Below are positions 36,889-47,496 of a stretch of DNA of 64,000 bases, in pieces (the first letter of the stretch is position 1; every line of letters begins with the position of its first letter). Position numbers and translations under genes: made by a program. Where the stretch lies: assembly GCA_951799425.1 (NCBI GenBank), contig OX637397.1, positions 14,272,564 through 14,336,563 on the forward strand, given 5' to 3'. This DNA is from Ilex aquifolium (Eukaryota > Streptophyta > Magnoliopsida > Aquifoliales > Aquifoliaceae). Under the pieces are notes generated by a model, which was given only the letters and a program-made list of their open reading frames with translations, did not search any database and was not told the origin of the DNA.

Positions 36889-37774
36889 CTGAAAACACAA
36901 ATAAACAAGATCACATATATTAAATTCCGATACAAAGGCACATAAAACATAAAGGAATCCGTGCACATCAGAATAGAAATCAACAAGTAAACAAAAATTA
37001 ATGAGATCTCTCAAACAAAACCAATTAAACAAAAATGATCTGCACAGCCCATGAAATCTCTCAAACAAAACCAATTAAACAATGAGGTAGAAACAGCTAA
37101 GCAAAGCACTGTCAAAACCAAAACTAACAGCCTACCAATACCTCTCCTTCTACCATATTTCAAACAAATCAACAGTTACACGATATAGTCAAACAAATAA
37201 CCCTTATCATCAAAAATCACTTAAAAGTCAAACCCTTCAAATCACATATTAAAACAACAATCATACAGTTGACAGACAAATTAATTGGAGGCCACAGTAA
37301 AATAAAATCCATCAGGACCCGCCCTAGCTAATGCAACAAATTGATCACTCCTCATAGGATTACCCATAACCAATCTGTCAATCTTCAGTAAAGAGGTGAC
37401 ACTGCATCCCTCTAACCTCAAAGTACAAACACATGAAGAATTGAAGATTGTTCTTCCACTTCTCTAGAATGGTAAGACTTTCTAGGAGACCCCCACAAGA
37501 TTAGAAAGTAATAAGTTTCCTAGGGAATCATTATGTTAGTTGCAAAGCCTCAATCAAAGTGTAAAGCATATCTAGACCTCAAATAGCAAGCACAATGCTA
37601 ACATTAGACCATAAGGAAGGGAACAAAACAGGCAATGCAGGTGTGCTGAATTGCATTCCAATAAGCATATAGTTAATTAAGGCATAAAGCCGACCATTTC
37701 CATATAGCTAAGACAAGTATTATTCACCAAAAGTTAATAATTTTCCCCTACTTCAACTAATAACATGCGTCTAC

Positions 37775-38224
37775 CTTCTGAAAATTGGTCTCCACGTCAT
37801 CTTCTTCTTCAATTTTGACGATGTCACAAAGATGATCTATCAGACCGAGCTCCCATGTATTCTTCTGATTAATTTTCTGTATCCCACAAAATCCAAACCA
37901 ACAAAATTACCAACAATTCTAGAAAATAAACATATAAAGGAATGGATTTATATATCTTAAGGGGAGAGTAGACACATTTTCGCTGGCGAGTTTGATGCAA
38001 TTCTGGAACAACTCAAGAATCTGTTGTTTGCCAAGATACGGGTCCGCCAGAGGAGGATGGGTAGTAGCGGTTGTTTTCCGGCATATAGCGGCGGCGCGTG
38101 CTGCACGTGCCTGAGCGCGCTCGAGTTTGTCATCATTGGAGCCTAAAAAGAACGGACTCGTTGGAGAGAACGGAGCTCTCTGGTTCTGCGTCGTTGTTGG
38201 GTTAGGGCTTTGCGCTTCAGCCAT
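37775..38224 (-). pseudogene. Captured condensin CAP-H fragment (exons 1 and 2)
   Basis: CAP-H is the kleisin subunit of condensin I, which compacts chromosomes. Exon 1 (38224-37976) begins MAEAQSPNP and runs through SPTSPFFLGSNDDKLERAQA and KQQILELFQNCIKLASEN to a GT donor. Exon 2 (37876-37775) reads KINQKNTWELGLIDHLCDIV and EEEDDVETNFQK, then GT. Exons are 83 and 34 codons and both ends are phase 0. These are the conserved N-terminal kleisin blocks that contact the SMC2 subunit. Only about 117 of the usual 650-700 residues are present. Upstream, 38225-38700 is a CT-rich leader that looks like a captured 5' untranslated region. It could start a chimeric transcript but cannot make working CAP-H. 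Confidence 0.88.
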
Positions 38225-38700
38225 TGATAACAGTTCGATTGGACCTTATGGTTTCACACCCTCTGTACTCTCACTACTATGTCTGTATCTATATCTGGTA
38301 TTTGTATAGATCGAAGAAGAAGAAGAGAGAGAGAGAAAGAGAGAGAGAGGGGGGGGGGTCACCTCTTTGAGGGGAGAGAGAAGGGGAAGAGAAGAGTTGG
38401 GTGAGTGTAGTTGGCGATGGGTTGAAGATTAGAGGTCCGATTTCAATGCTTGAGAGGAGGAGTGGGGGTGAGAATACAGACGATATTGGCCATAGCGACT
38501 TCCACTCTTCCGAGAAATCCATGACTGTGTTTTGTGTCTCTCAGGTTCTTCGATGGGGTTGCCGGTGAAGCTTCAGTGAGCCTTCTTCGGCGGAGCAATT
38601 GATGAAGCCCTCTTCGGTCGCTGATCGGCAGAGAGAGGCGAGAGAGGCAGAGAGACAGAGGCACAGAAACAGAGAGAGGCGAATAACATTAATATTTCAT
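38225..38700 (-). promoter_or_regulatory. Captured CAP-H leader or promoter-proximal DNA
   Basis: Immediately upstream of the CAP-H start codon is a run of (CT)n and CTTCTT on the minus strand (38310-38360), interrupted by a 10-base C run. Such CT-rich leaders are common in plant 5' untranslated regions. No certain TATA box was identified. Short open frames here are not coding. Confidence 0.45.
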
Positions 38701-38725
38701 ATCCCTACAAAAATAAAAATTAAAT

Positions 38726-39160
38726 TTGGACTTCTGCGACGTTTTTATAAAACGTCGCAAATAATATTAAATATTTTACCTCCCTCCATTACACCGGTAG
38801 TTATTTACTTAAAAAAATAAAATAAAAATTTAAATTCTGCGACGATTTCAAAAAACGTCGCAAATAATATTAATATTTTACCTTCCCTCACCATACTTAT
38901 TTATCAAAAAAAATTAAAAATTTGAATCTGCGACGATTTATAAAAACGTCGCGAATAATATTCACCTTTAAAATATTTCAGAGCCATTTCTCCCGCCACA
39001 AAAAATTTTGGAGGGAATCACTTCTGCGACGATTAATTAAAACGTCGCCAATAATAGTAAATATTTCTTCCCCCTTCCCTTCACTGGTAGTAATTTACTT
39101 AATTCAAAAAAAAAAAAATTTTTGAATTCTGCGACGATTTATAAAAACGTCGCGAATAAC
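38726..39160. repeat. Internal GCGACG/CGTCGC hairpin cluster
   Basis: Five or six units of about 85-100 bp, each with CTGCGACGATTTATAAAAAC-type sequence followed by GTCGCGAATAAT. They resemble the sub-terminal arrays but lie well inside the element, between the captured gene fragments and the minisatellite. They could be the former end of a smaller CACTA copy. Confidence 0.85.
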
Positions 39161-40960
39161 TGGTTAACATTCAATTAAAACCCAATTCATCATTTACATT
39201 CAAATTAACACCAAATTAATATGTAATTTCATTCAATTATAATTTAATTTATCAAATTAAAACCAAATTAACATTCAATTTTTTCAAATAAACATTTGAT
39301 TCACTAAATTAACATTCAAAGTCAACTAATTAACATTAAATCAATCAAATAAACTTTTAATTTCATTCAATAAACACTCAATTCACCAAATTAACATTAG
39401 AATTATCAAATTGACATCCAATTTCATCAAATTAACACTAAATTACATTTAATTAACTTTCAATTTTTTCTAATAAGCATTTCATTCACTAAATTAACAT
39501 TCACACAACTAATTAACATTAAATTTCTTAAATAAACTTTCAATTTCATTAAATTAACATTCAATTTCATCAAATTAACATATAATTTCATCAAATCGAC
39601 TTTCAATTTTATTAAATTAACATTCAATTTATCAAATTGACATTCAATTTATTAAATTGACATTCAATTTCATCAAATTAACATGTAATTTCATCAAATC
39701 GACTTTCAATTTCATTAAATTAACATTCAATTTATCAAATTGACGTTCAATTTATCAAATTAACATTCAATTTATTAAATGAACATTCAATTTCTCAAAT
39801 TAACATGTAATTTCATCAAATCGATTTTCAATTTCATTAAATTAACATTCAATTTATCAGATTGACATTCAATTTATAAAATTAACATTCAATTGATCAA
39901 ATTGACATTCAATTTTATCAAATTAACATTCAATTAAACATTTAAAGTAATCATATAAACTTTCAATTTCATTAAATTAACACCCAATTCATCAAATTAA
40001 CATTCAAAATATCAAATTAACATTCAATTTCATCAAATCGACATTCAATTTCATCAAATTAACATTCAATTTATCAAATTGACATTCAATTTCATCAAAT
40101 TAACGTTCAATTTATGAAATGTATATTCAATTTCATCAAATCGATTTTCAATTTCATTAAATTAACACCCAATTTCATCAAATTAACATTCAATTTATCA
40201 AATTAACATTCAATTTCATCAAATTAACATGTAATTTCATCAAATCGACTTTCAATTTCATCAAATTAACATTCAATTTATCAAATTGACATTCAATTTC
40301 ATCAAATTAACGTTCAATTTATGAAATGTATATTCAATTTCATCAAATCGATTTTCAATTTCATTAAATTAACACCCAATTCATCAAATTAACATTCAAA
40401 TTATCAAATAAACATTCAATTTCATCAAATTAACATGTAATTTCATCAAATCGACTTTCAATTTCATTAAATTAACATTCAATTTATCAAATTGACATTC
40501 AATTTCATCAAATTAACATTCAATTTATCAAATTGACATTCAATTTCATCAAATTAACCTTCAATTTATGAAATGTATATTCAATTTCATCAAATCGACT
40601 TTCAATTTCATTAAATTAACACCCAATTCATCAAATTAACATTCAAATTATCAAATGAACATTCAATTTTATCAAATTAACATGTAATTTCATCAAATCG
40701 AGATTCAATTTCATCAAATTAACATTCAATTTATCAAATTGACATTCAATTTCATCAAATAAACATTCAATTTATGAAATGGATATTCAATTTCATGAAA
40801 TCGACTTTCAATTTCATTAAATTCACATTCGATTTATTAAATTGACATTCAATTTATCAAATTGACATTTAAATTCATTAAATTAACATGTAATTTCATC
40901 AAATCGACTTTCAATTTCATTAAATTAACATCCAAATTAACATGTTCATTAAATTGATAT
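39160..40960. repeat. AT-rich 20-21-bp minisatellite with higher-order units
   Basis: About 85 copies of a unit close to CATTCAATTTCATCAAATTAA, alternating ATTAACA, ATTGACA and ATCGACT endings. A longer block containing TTTATGAAATGTATATTCAA recurs near 40112, 40318, 40565 and 40772, so higher-order units of about 206-247 bp exist. No coding potential. It fills the middle of the CACTA right arm. Confidence 0.92.
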
Positions 40961-40974
40961 TTTTTTTAAAGTAA

Positions 40975-41990
40975 AATGTTTATTTGCGACATTTTGTAAA
41001 AACGTCGCGAAAAAACAATTACATTTGATTTTTTTTTAATTTTTTTTTAAATAAAATAATTATTGGCGACGTTTTTATTAAACGTCGCGAAAAGTCAATT
41101 ACATTTGATTTTTTTAAAATTTTTTTTAAGTAAAATGTTTATTGGCGACGTTTTTTAAAAACGTCGCGAAAAGTCAATTACATTTGATTTTTTTTAAATT
41201 TTTTTTTAAGTAAAATGATTATTGGCGACGTTTTATAAAAATGTCGCGAAAAGTCAATCACATTTGAATTTTTTTTAATTTTTTATTTAATTAAAATGTT
41301 TATTCGCGACGTTTTTTGAAAACGTCGCGAAAAGTCAATTACATTTGATTTTTTTTTAAGTAAAATTTTTATTGGCGACGTTTTTTAAAAACGTCGCTAA
41401 CAGTCAATTACATTTGATTTTTTTTAAATTTTTTATTTAAGTAAAATGTTTATTCGCGACGTTTTTGAAAAACGTCGCTAAAAGTCAATTACATTTGATT
41501 TTTTTTAAATTTTTTATTTAATTAAAATGATTATTGGCGACGTTTTATTGAAACGTCGCGAAAAGTCAATCACATTTGAATTTTTTTAAATTTTTTATTT
41601 AATTAAAATGTTTATTCGCGACGTTTTTTAAAATCGTCGCAAAAAGTCAATCACATTTAATTTTTTTAAATTTTTTTTTAATTAAAATGTTTATTGGCGA
41701 CGTTTTTTAAAAACGTCGCTAAAAGTCAATTACATTTGATTTTTTTTAAATTTTTTTTTAAATTAAAATGTTTATTGGCGACGTTTTTTAAAAACGTCGC
41801 TAAAAGTCAATTACATTTGATTTTTTTTAAATTTTTTATTTAAGAAAAATGATTATTGGCGACGTTTTTAAAAAACGTCGCAAATAAAATTGCCAAAACT
41901 GAAATTTGCGACGAAATTAAAAAATCGTCGCTAATAGTAATCTATTCGAGACGAATAAAAAAACGTCGCAAAAAAAAACGTCGCAAAAAA
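40975..41990. repeat. Right sub-terminal CACTA hairpin array
   Basis: Roughly a dozen units of about 80 bp, each with GGCGACGTTTTTTAAAAACG followed by TCGC and the spacer AAAAGTCAATTACATTTGAT. The final units shorten toward the right terminus. The unit differs in spacer from the left array but shares the GCGACG..CGTCGC hairpin. Confidence 0.92.
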
Positions 41991-42007
41991 TGATTTTTGT
42001 TGTAGTG

Positions 42008-42364
42008 GCATTATATGGTTAGGTTTGTTGCCTTGGGTTTGGATCGCCTTGTGAGGTTGAGTGTAAATCGTAAAATTGAAAAATTCATCACACCAATCTT
42101 CATGGTTTTATGTGTTGTTCTTATTTGAAGGGGTTGTCAATTTTTAATTGTTTAATTGATTTTGTGAAGTAGTAATTGTGGTAGACATAGGTTAATATTT
42201 TAGTGTCTGTTAAAACATAATTTTAGTTAACCTATTTACCCTCTCTAGGGAGTGTATAGCATCCCACATATTTCATCGTGAATGAAAATCCATTCTGCAA
42301 AAGGGTAATGATTATCCTTACAATTGTGCTTTTCCTTTGTATTCTTCTCTCTTGTTCAGAAAGC
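42008..42364. mobile_element. LTR-like segment, right half
   Basis: This is the continuation of the LTR-like block at 31300-32162, separated from it by the CACTA insertion and its GCA duplication. It ends near AACCTATTTACCCTCTCTAGG. After about 42270 the identity is unclear. Confidence 0.38.
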
Positions 42365-42367
42365 TAA

Positions 42368-43238
42368 GGGCCTATTTGGTTTAGTTTTAAAAAACAGTTT
42401 TTTGTTCTCAAAACTCTAAAAACAAGGAAGATAAAAAACAGTTATTTAGCTTTTTTGTTCTCCAATTTTTTAAAAATTTTGGGAAATGAGATGTGATTTT
42501 AGAGAACAACAAAATGATGTTTTCATTGTTTTCTAAGGTAAAATGAAAACACGGGAAATACACACTATCTCCAAATTAATGAGATCTCCCCTTCGAGTTT
42601 CGTTGGAGACAAAAAATGTGAACGACTATTCATCTTCTCCACCACTCTCTCTCTCTCTCTTTCGCAACTTTCCCTCTCTCCCTCCCTCTCTCTTATCCAG
42701 CTTCAGACTGTGTATATACACATATCTTTGCGCGTCTGTGTGAGTGTGTGTGCGTGAGAACTCATCTCCACTCTCTCTCTCTCTGCGCAAAAGATCTGTA
42801 TATACACATATGTATTGTGTGATGTATGTGAGTGTGTGGGTTTTGCGTGTGTGTGATGTGCTATGGCTGTGTGTGTGTTTGTTTTTGCTGGGTGAGAAGA
42901 TAACAAAGAGAGAGATGGTTGCTGTGTGGAAGATAATGGAGAGAGAGGGAGACTTGCTGTGTGAAAAGATAATGGTAGTGAGAGAGTTGGTATGTGAGAA
43001 GGCGATGGACGTGACTGCCTAGAGTGATAAGTTTTTTTTTTTTATTAGAAGTGACAAGTTAAAAATTGGTTTTATGGATCATTGTCAAAACAAGTTTTAC
43101 TATTTTTTGTTCTTTAAAATTATTTTAAAAATATATAACCAAACAGACAATCTAAAAATTTTTAAAAACACTTTATTAAAACTCTTCCCAAAAATAGTTT
43201 TCAGATAGTGTTTTTTGAAATGCAAACCAAACAGGCCC
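42368..43238. mobile_element. PIF/Harbinger-like element, 871 bp
   Basis: It begins GGGCCTATTTGGTTTAGTTT and ends AAATGCAAACCAAACAGGCCC in inverse. TAA flanks it at 42365-42367 and 43239-43241; a 3-bp TAA target duplication with GGGCC termini fits Tourist/Harbinger-type elements. The inner part is unusual for a MITE: it contains (CT)n and (TG)n tracts, a TGTGTATATACACATAT word occurring twice, and several open frames. That interior may be captured DNA. No transposase was recognised. Confidence 0.8.
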
Positions 43239-43241
43239 TAA

Positions 43242-46200
43242 GGTTTGCTATCTCAAACATGGAAAACCTTTTGTGTTTAATTTGCCTTGGCTTTTTGTGA
43301 TTAGTCTTTCTGATTTATATTGGAAAGAGTTTAGATTAATTTAGAAACAAAATTTTTAAATTTCTCATCTGCCGTTCGAGCTCTAAGCTAGGACTTTGTT
43401 CCAACTCAAGTTCTAACATAAATCTGCCTTGAAAACAAAGGATATGGTAGGATAAAATTATTTGACTTTGTTTTGGGATTAGCATGAGGTGAATTATAAA
43501 CTGGGACGTTTGAGTTAGATTTCACTAGTCTTTTTTTGGAGTTTAACTAATACTTATAAAAAGTGGGTGATTGCAAGTATTTGAAATTTACTCAACAGGA
43601 ATAAATCCGATGTAATCTTATCTTAAAAATTCCTCTTCACGGGAAAAAAAAAATTATTTGATAGTGGCATTGAAAAGAGACCAACTTTTATTCCTATATG
43701 ATTTAAACAAAAATGAAAAGATACTTTCATTAATTTTACTTAGAAAATTCACCCCACTTTCTACTGTTTCCTATGCAAGTGACTTAGGATATTAATAAAA
43801 AAATAATAAAAAAGAAGGATTTTTTGGGTGGTTTCCAGAACTGTTTTCTTTTTGTTGGATTCTAAGACATGTTATACAGTGTATCGTGAAGTTTTAGCTG
43901 TAGTGTGGCCACTGTTCCTAGGGACCAGTTATCGAAACTTTTGCCTACACATATCTTTAGACAAGACCCATGGTGGTCTAGTAAATACATTGTGTCCTCT
44001 TTTAAGCAAACAAACAACTAAAATGGTCTTTTGTTCAAACTTAGACCAATTATGGAAGATAAGACATGAGGGCGGCCCAGCTGCTTCTCTATTCCACTAG
44101 GAATTTTAGGAAAGAAAAGGAAAGAAAAAAGAAGTGGGCATAAAGAAAGTGAAAGAAATGAAAGGGTGTATATTGATACATAATTAACCAATATGCGTAG
44201 TCCAACATTATGAAATTATATTTATGACGAGCTATAAAATCAGACGTATTGAGTTTGACTTTCACAAGTACTCACATGTTTGTCTGATACCTATTGTTTG
44301 TGGATGATTACATGCATCCAAAGTTTACTCTCTAGAAGACGGTCCAATGTGGTCATGCCCTTGTAAAGGTTCCTCATTAAAATAACATATATACATATAA
44401 AATTAAAAAAAAAAAAATTAAGGTGCTATGTGAGGCAAATTCTAGTCAACTGGGTAAATGGAGATCTCTAAAATTTTTAAGGCCATTAACTACTTTTCAA
44501 ATCCAATGTCCCATTGGAGTTGTAAAGTTCAAGATTGGAAGAGAACCAGTCCATATGAATGAGTTTCTTGTTTTTATAATGAGAACAAGGAGAAAGGGCA
44601 GATACAATGGAGAAGTAAACTCTTGATAAAAGGGGGACTTCATTTAGGGTAGTTGGAATTCAAACTTTGAGAAGAGACATGAAGAATTTGACTTGATGAT
44701 ATGATTATTATATTTATCATTGATTTAATTCTGGGTCCCAATATTTATTGGGACCTATTAACTATTTAATGATTGTAATTCATTAAGTCAATTTTTTAAG
44801 TCTATTTAACATTTTTCCGCACTTTTTGGGTTTACTATTACATTTTTAGGTTAGAGTTATCATTTTTTGGAATGAAACCTACTACATTTTTGGGGTTTTT
44901 TTTTTTTTCACATTGAAGTCAAATAATTGCAATTATTACAATATTATTGGTCCATTCCAACTTAATATAATTAATTCAAATTATTAGATTCAAATAGTAT
45001 TTAATTAGCCTATGCTAACCCACAAATATTATTAAGAGCATGTGTTATGAATGCGGCCACTAGTCACACACACACACTACAAACAAAGATTGTGATGGGC
45101 ACCCGACTTTGAAACAGAAGAAATTACTCGCCGCGTTGAATTTCTGTACCACGTGTGCCAGACAGAGTAATCCTCCCCCACCCCCCAATATGATTACCTT
45201 TAACAAGAGGGGTATCCTAGCAAATTCTAAGACTTTGAGGGCTTTTAAGAAATTGTCGGCGCAATAACATATCTGTCTCTCCCTCTCATGACAGGAGAAA
45301 ATATTTATTATAACAGTGATATCACGTGGTAATGTGGTATTGTATCATCAATTAATAATATTAAAATAAATAAATATAGGAACCCCACAAAAATTAATAA
45401 CTAATCTGACATGTAAGCAAATAATTTCTCACCCTCTTGTCATGTAAGTTCAAGTGGGATTTACCTTTTTCATTTGGGATTTTATTATTGATGAGTGATA
45501 CCATGTCATCAATGGTGTCATGTTATCACCGTTGCATTCAATATTACAATGGACATATTCATAGACTAGAACTTTAGTTTTTTTTTTTTTGTTATAAGGT
45601 ATACATATTTGTGCCGATTACTTCCTCAAATTTAGCGGTTGTCACTGTAGTTTGAGCTAGATTAAAATGTATCTGAAGAACAAGAATGACTAACCATTAA
45701 GGGTGTGAGAATGAATTAAACTTGAGACTTCTAGATTATCAGAGACTAGATTCAACTACTGAACCCAGAAGGATTTAGTTATATACGTTGCCATGTACTA
45801 AAAAAGTAAAAAGAAGCAATTGACTAGAATTTTAGCTTTATCGAGTTTTTAATAAAATTTAAAATATATTTTATATAAAAATAAAATATATCAAATTTAT
45901 ATTTATACACATGATATATATCTAATATACATTTTTTTTAATAGTCAAGTAAATAATATACTTGCACTTGTGTATATATGCCATTATACACAATATTAGC
46001 TTGGATGAAAAGAGAACGTCCGGATACAAAAAAAAGCAAAATAAAAATAAAAAAGAATTACTACATAAAGAAATAGTTGAAAAATACATATAAAAATACT
46101 TAGAAAAATCCATAAGACGATATACCTTACTTTCTGAAGAATTTTTTTTACTAAATGTTACTTCAAAAAAGTACTTCAAAAAAGCTAAAAAGTAACCAAA

Positions 46201-46811
46201 TTACTCGAAGAAAAGTTATTAATCGATACCGAATTGAATATGAAATATATTATTTATAATTTTTTTTTTTTTATAACAGTGAGAACATTACGTGATTTTT
46301 ACTTGAAAGGGGATGAGAATAGTCTAAATAACACTTGGACATGCCATGACATTTTTGGTATATTTCAAGAAAGTATAATAATATTTTTTGGACTTAATTT
46401 GTTCGTGAAATTCATTTTAATAATCAAATTTGTACCTTATTTCATAGTCCTCACTTTAAATCCAAAGACACCAATAGATAATAAAAGCAAATAATATTGA
46501 TTTAACATTTCCCAAAATAGAAAACAAATATATTATAGGGGTCATAATCACCATATAGTGTTTTACCTGCGTGATATGATTCACGTGATAAGAATGTTTG
46601 AATTCCACTCTTCTGATCCCAAATACAAGACAATATTTGTCAACAGAAAATGAATTAACCGACCATAATTCTATAATGTTTTTTTTTTGTTTGGCTCCCA
46701 TGATAAGCATATTTAAATCTCATTTGTCTCTATATGCAACACAAAATAAATAAAAAATATCATTTGAACTTAATTTGGAGAACTAATTTTATGACATAAT
46801 GAACTACTATG
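43242..46811. other. AT-rich intergenic DNA, no gene seen
   Basis: No coding family, RNA gene or bounded element was recognised. The segment near 45285-45340 (GGAGAAAATATTTATTATAA, GATATCACGTGG) resembles the one at 56880-56990, so one more dispersed repeat is present in both places. Open frames near 43828 and 44423 have no recognisable domain. Confidence 0.45.
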
Positions 46812-46821
46812 GAGTTCAGAT

Positions 46822-47146
46822 GAATCTATTACCAAAATACTGTTCTTTTCAAACAAAAATATCGATTTACCGTACTTTTAAACTTATTTACCGATCTACT
46901 GCAGTTTTTAAAAGCGGAATCAATAATTTCGATTTCACCATAAAAGCAGAATCAACAAGAACACTTTTAATACTTACAAAAATACCATTTTCCTTTGTTG
47001 TTGTATCACTTGTTGAAAGCGGAATCGTGTTGAAAGCAGAATCAACAATTTCGCTTTCAAAAATTGCAATAGATCGGTAAATAAGTTTAAAAGTATGGTA
47101 AATCAATATTTTTGTTTGAAAATGACAGTATTTTGGTAATAGATTC
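46822..47146. mobile_element. Mutator-like MITE, 325 bp
   Basis: The ends form an inverted repeat of about 95 bp with few mismatches: GAATCTATTACCAAAATACT at left and its inverse at right, running in past ACTTTTAAACTTATTTACCG. A 10-bp direct repeat GAGTTCAGAT flanks it at 46812-46821 and 47147-47156; Mutator elements make 9-11-bp duplications. The near-identical arms suggest a fairly recent insertion. Open frames inside are fold-back artefacts. Confidence 0.88.
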
Positions 47147-47156
47147 GAGTTCAGAT

Positions 47157-47428
47157 GATCGCTCGGAATGGATAGATTTGGAGGTTTTTTTCTTATCATT
47201 TTTAATTCAACCTCATCCAATACAACCGGTTGCAATGATTTTGAAAACGGTATATGCCTGATTTAAGTTAGATCAATTAGCTCATAATTTAAAAGCTTTT
47301 TAAATTAAATTTTACCATAATACCCTTTCAACAATCCAACTTTTTTTTTTTTGGTCATTCATAAACAACAATCCAACTTTTTCAAAAGTAAGGTATAACA
47401 TAGGCTTTTTGCAAGAAATCTCACTAGC
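47157..47428. other. Short intergenic stretch
   Basis: AT-rich sequence with one T run at 47340-47352. Nothing recognised. Confidence 0.4.
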
Positions 47429-47495
47429 CCCAAATTTAACCTAGCTCGCAGATGGGTTAGACCCAAATTTAACCTAGCTCGCAGATGGGTTAGAG
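47429..47495. repeat. Two-copy 33-bp tandem repeat
   Basis: CCCAAATTTAACCTAGCTCG and the bases after it occur twice with a 33-bp period, practically identical. It abuts the hAT-like element that follows. Confidence 0.88.
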
Positions 47496-47496
47496 A

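Larger units (their letters stand above)
32163..42007. mobile_element. Non-autonomous CACTA transposon, 9845 bp, carrying host gene fragments
   Basis: The element starts CACTACAACAAAAATCG and ends with the inverse, TTTTTGTTGTAGTG. A 3-bp direct repeat GCA flanks it (32160-32162 and 42008-42010). CACTA ends with a 3-bp target duplication define the CACTA (En/Spm) superfamily. Both sub-terminal regions carry arrays of GCGACG..CGTCGC hairpins, the expected binding clusters for its transposition proteins. No TNPA- or TNPD-like transposase was recognised inside, so it must be mobilised in trans. The interior carries minus-strand exons of CAP-H, an NADP-type glutamate dehydrogenase and SEC24, with introns, so the fragments were captured as genomic DNA. 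A LINE-like tail and a 1.8-kb minisatellite fill the rest. Confidence 0.93.

Noticed and set aside
39160-40960. CRISPR-like regular short repeats
   Set aside because: There are no unique spacers; neighbouring units differ only by point changes. It is a eukaryotic minisatellite inside a transposon.
42543-43022. Overlapping frames rich in Ser, Leu, His and Thr
   Set aside because: They read through (CT)n and (TG)n microsatellites inside the Harbinger-like element.
46799-47235. Two opposing ~100-codon open frames with similar peptides
   Set aside because: They mirror each other because they lie in the inverted arms of a MITE.
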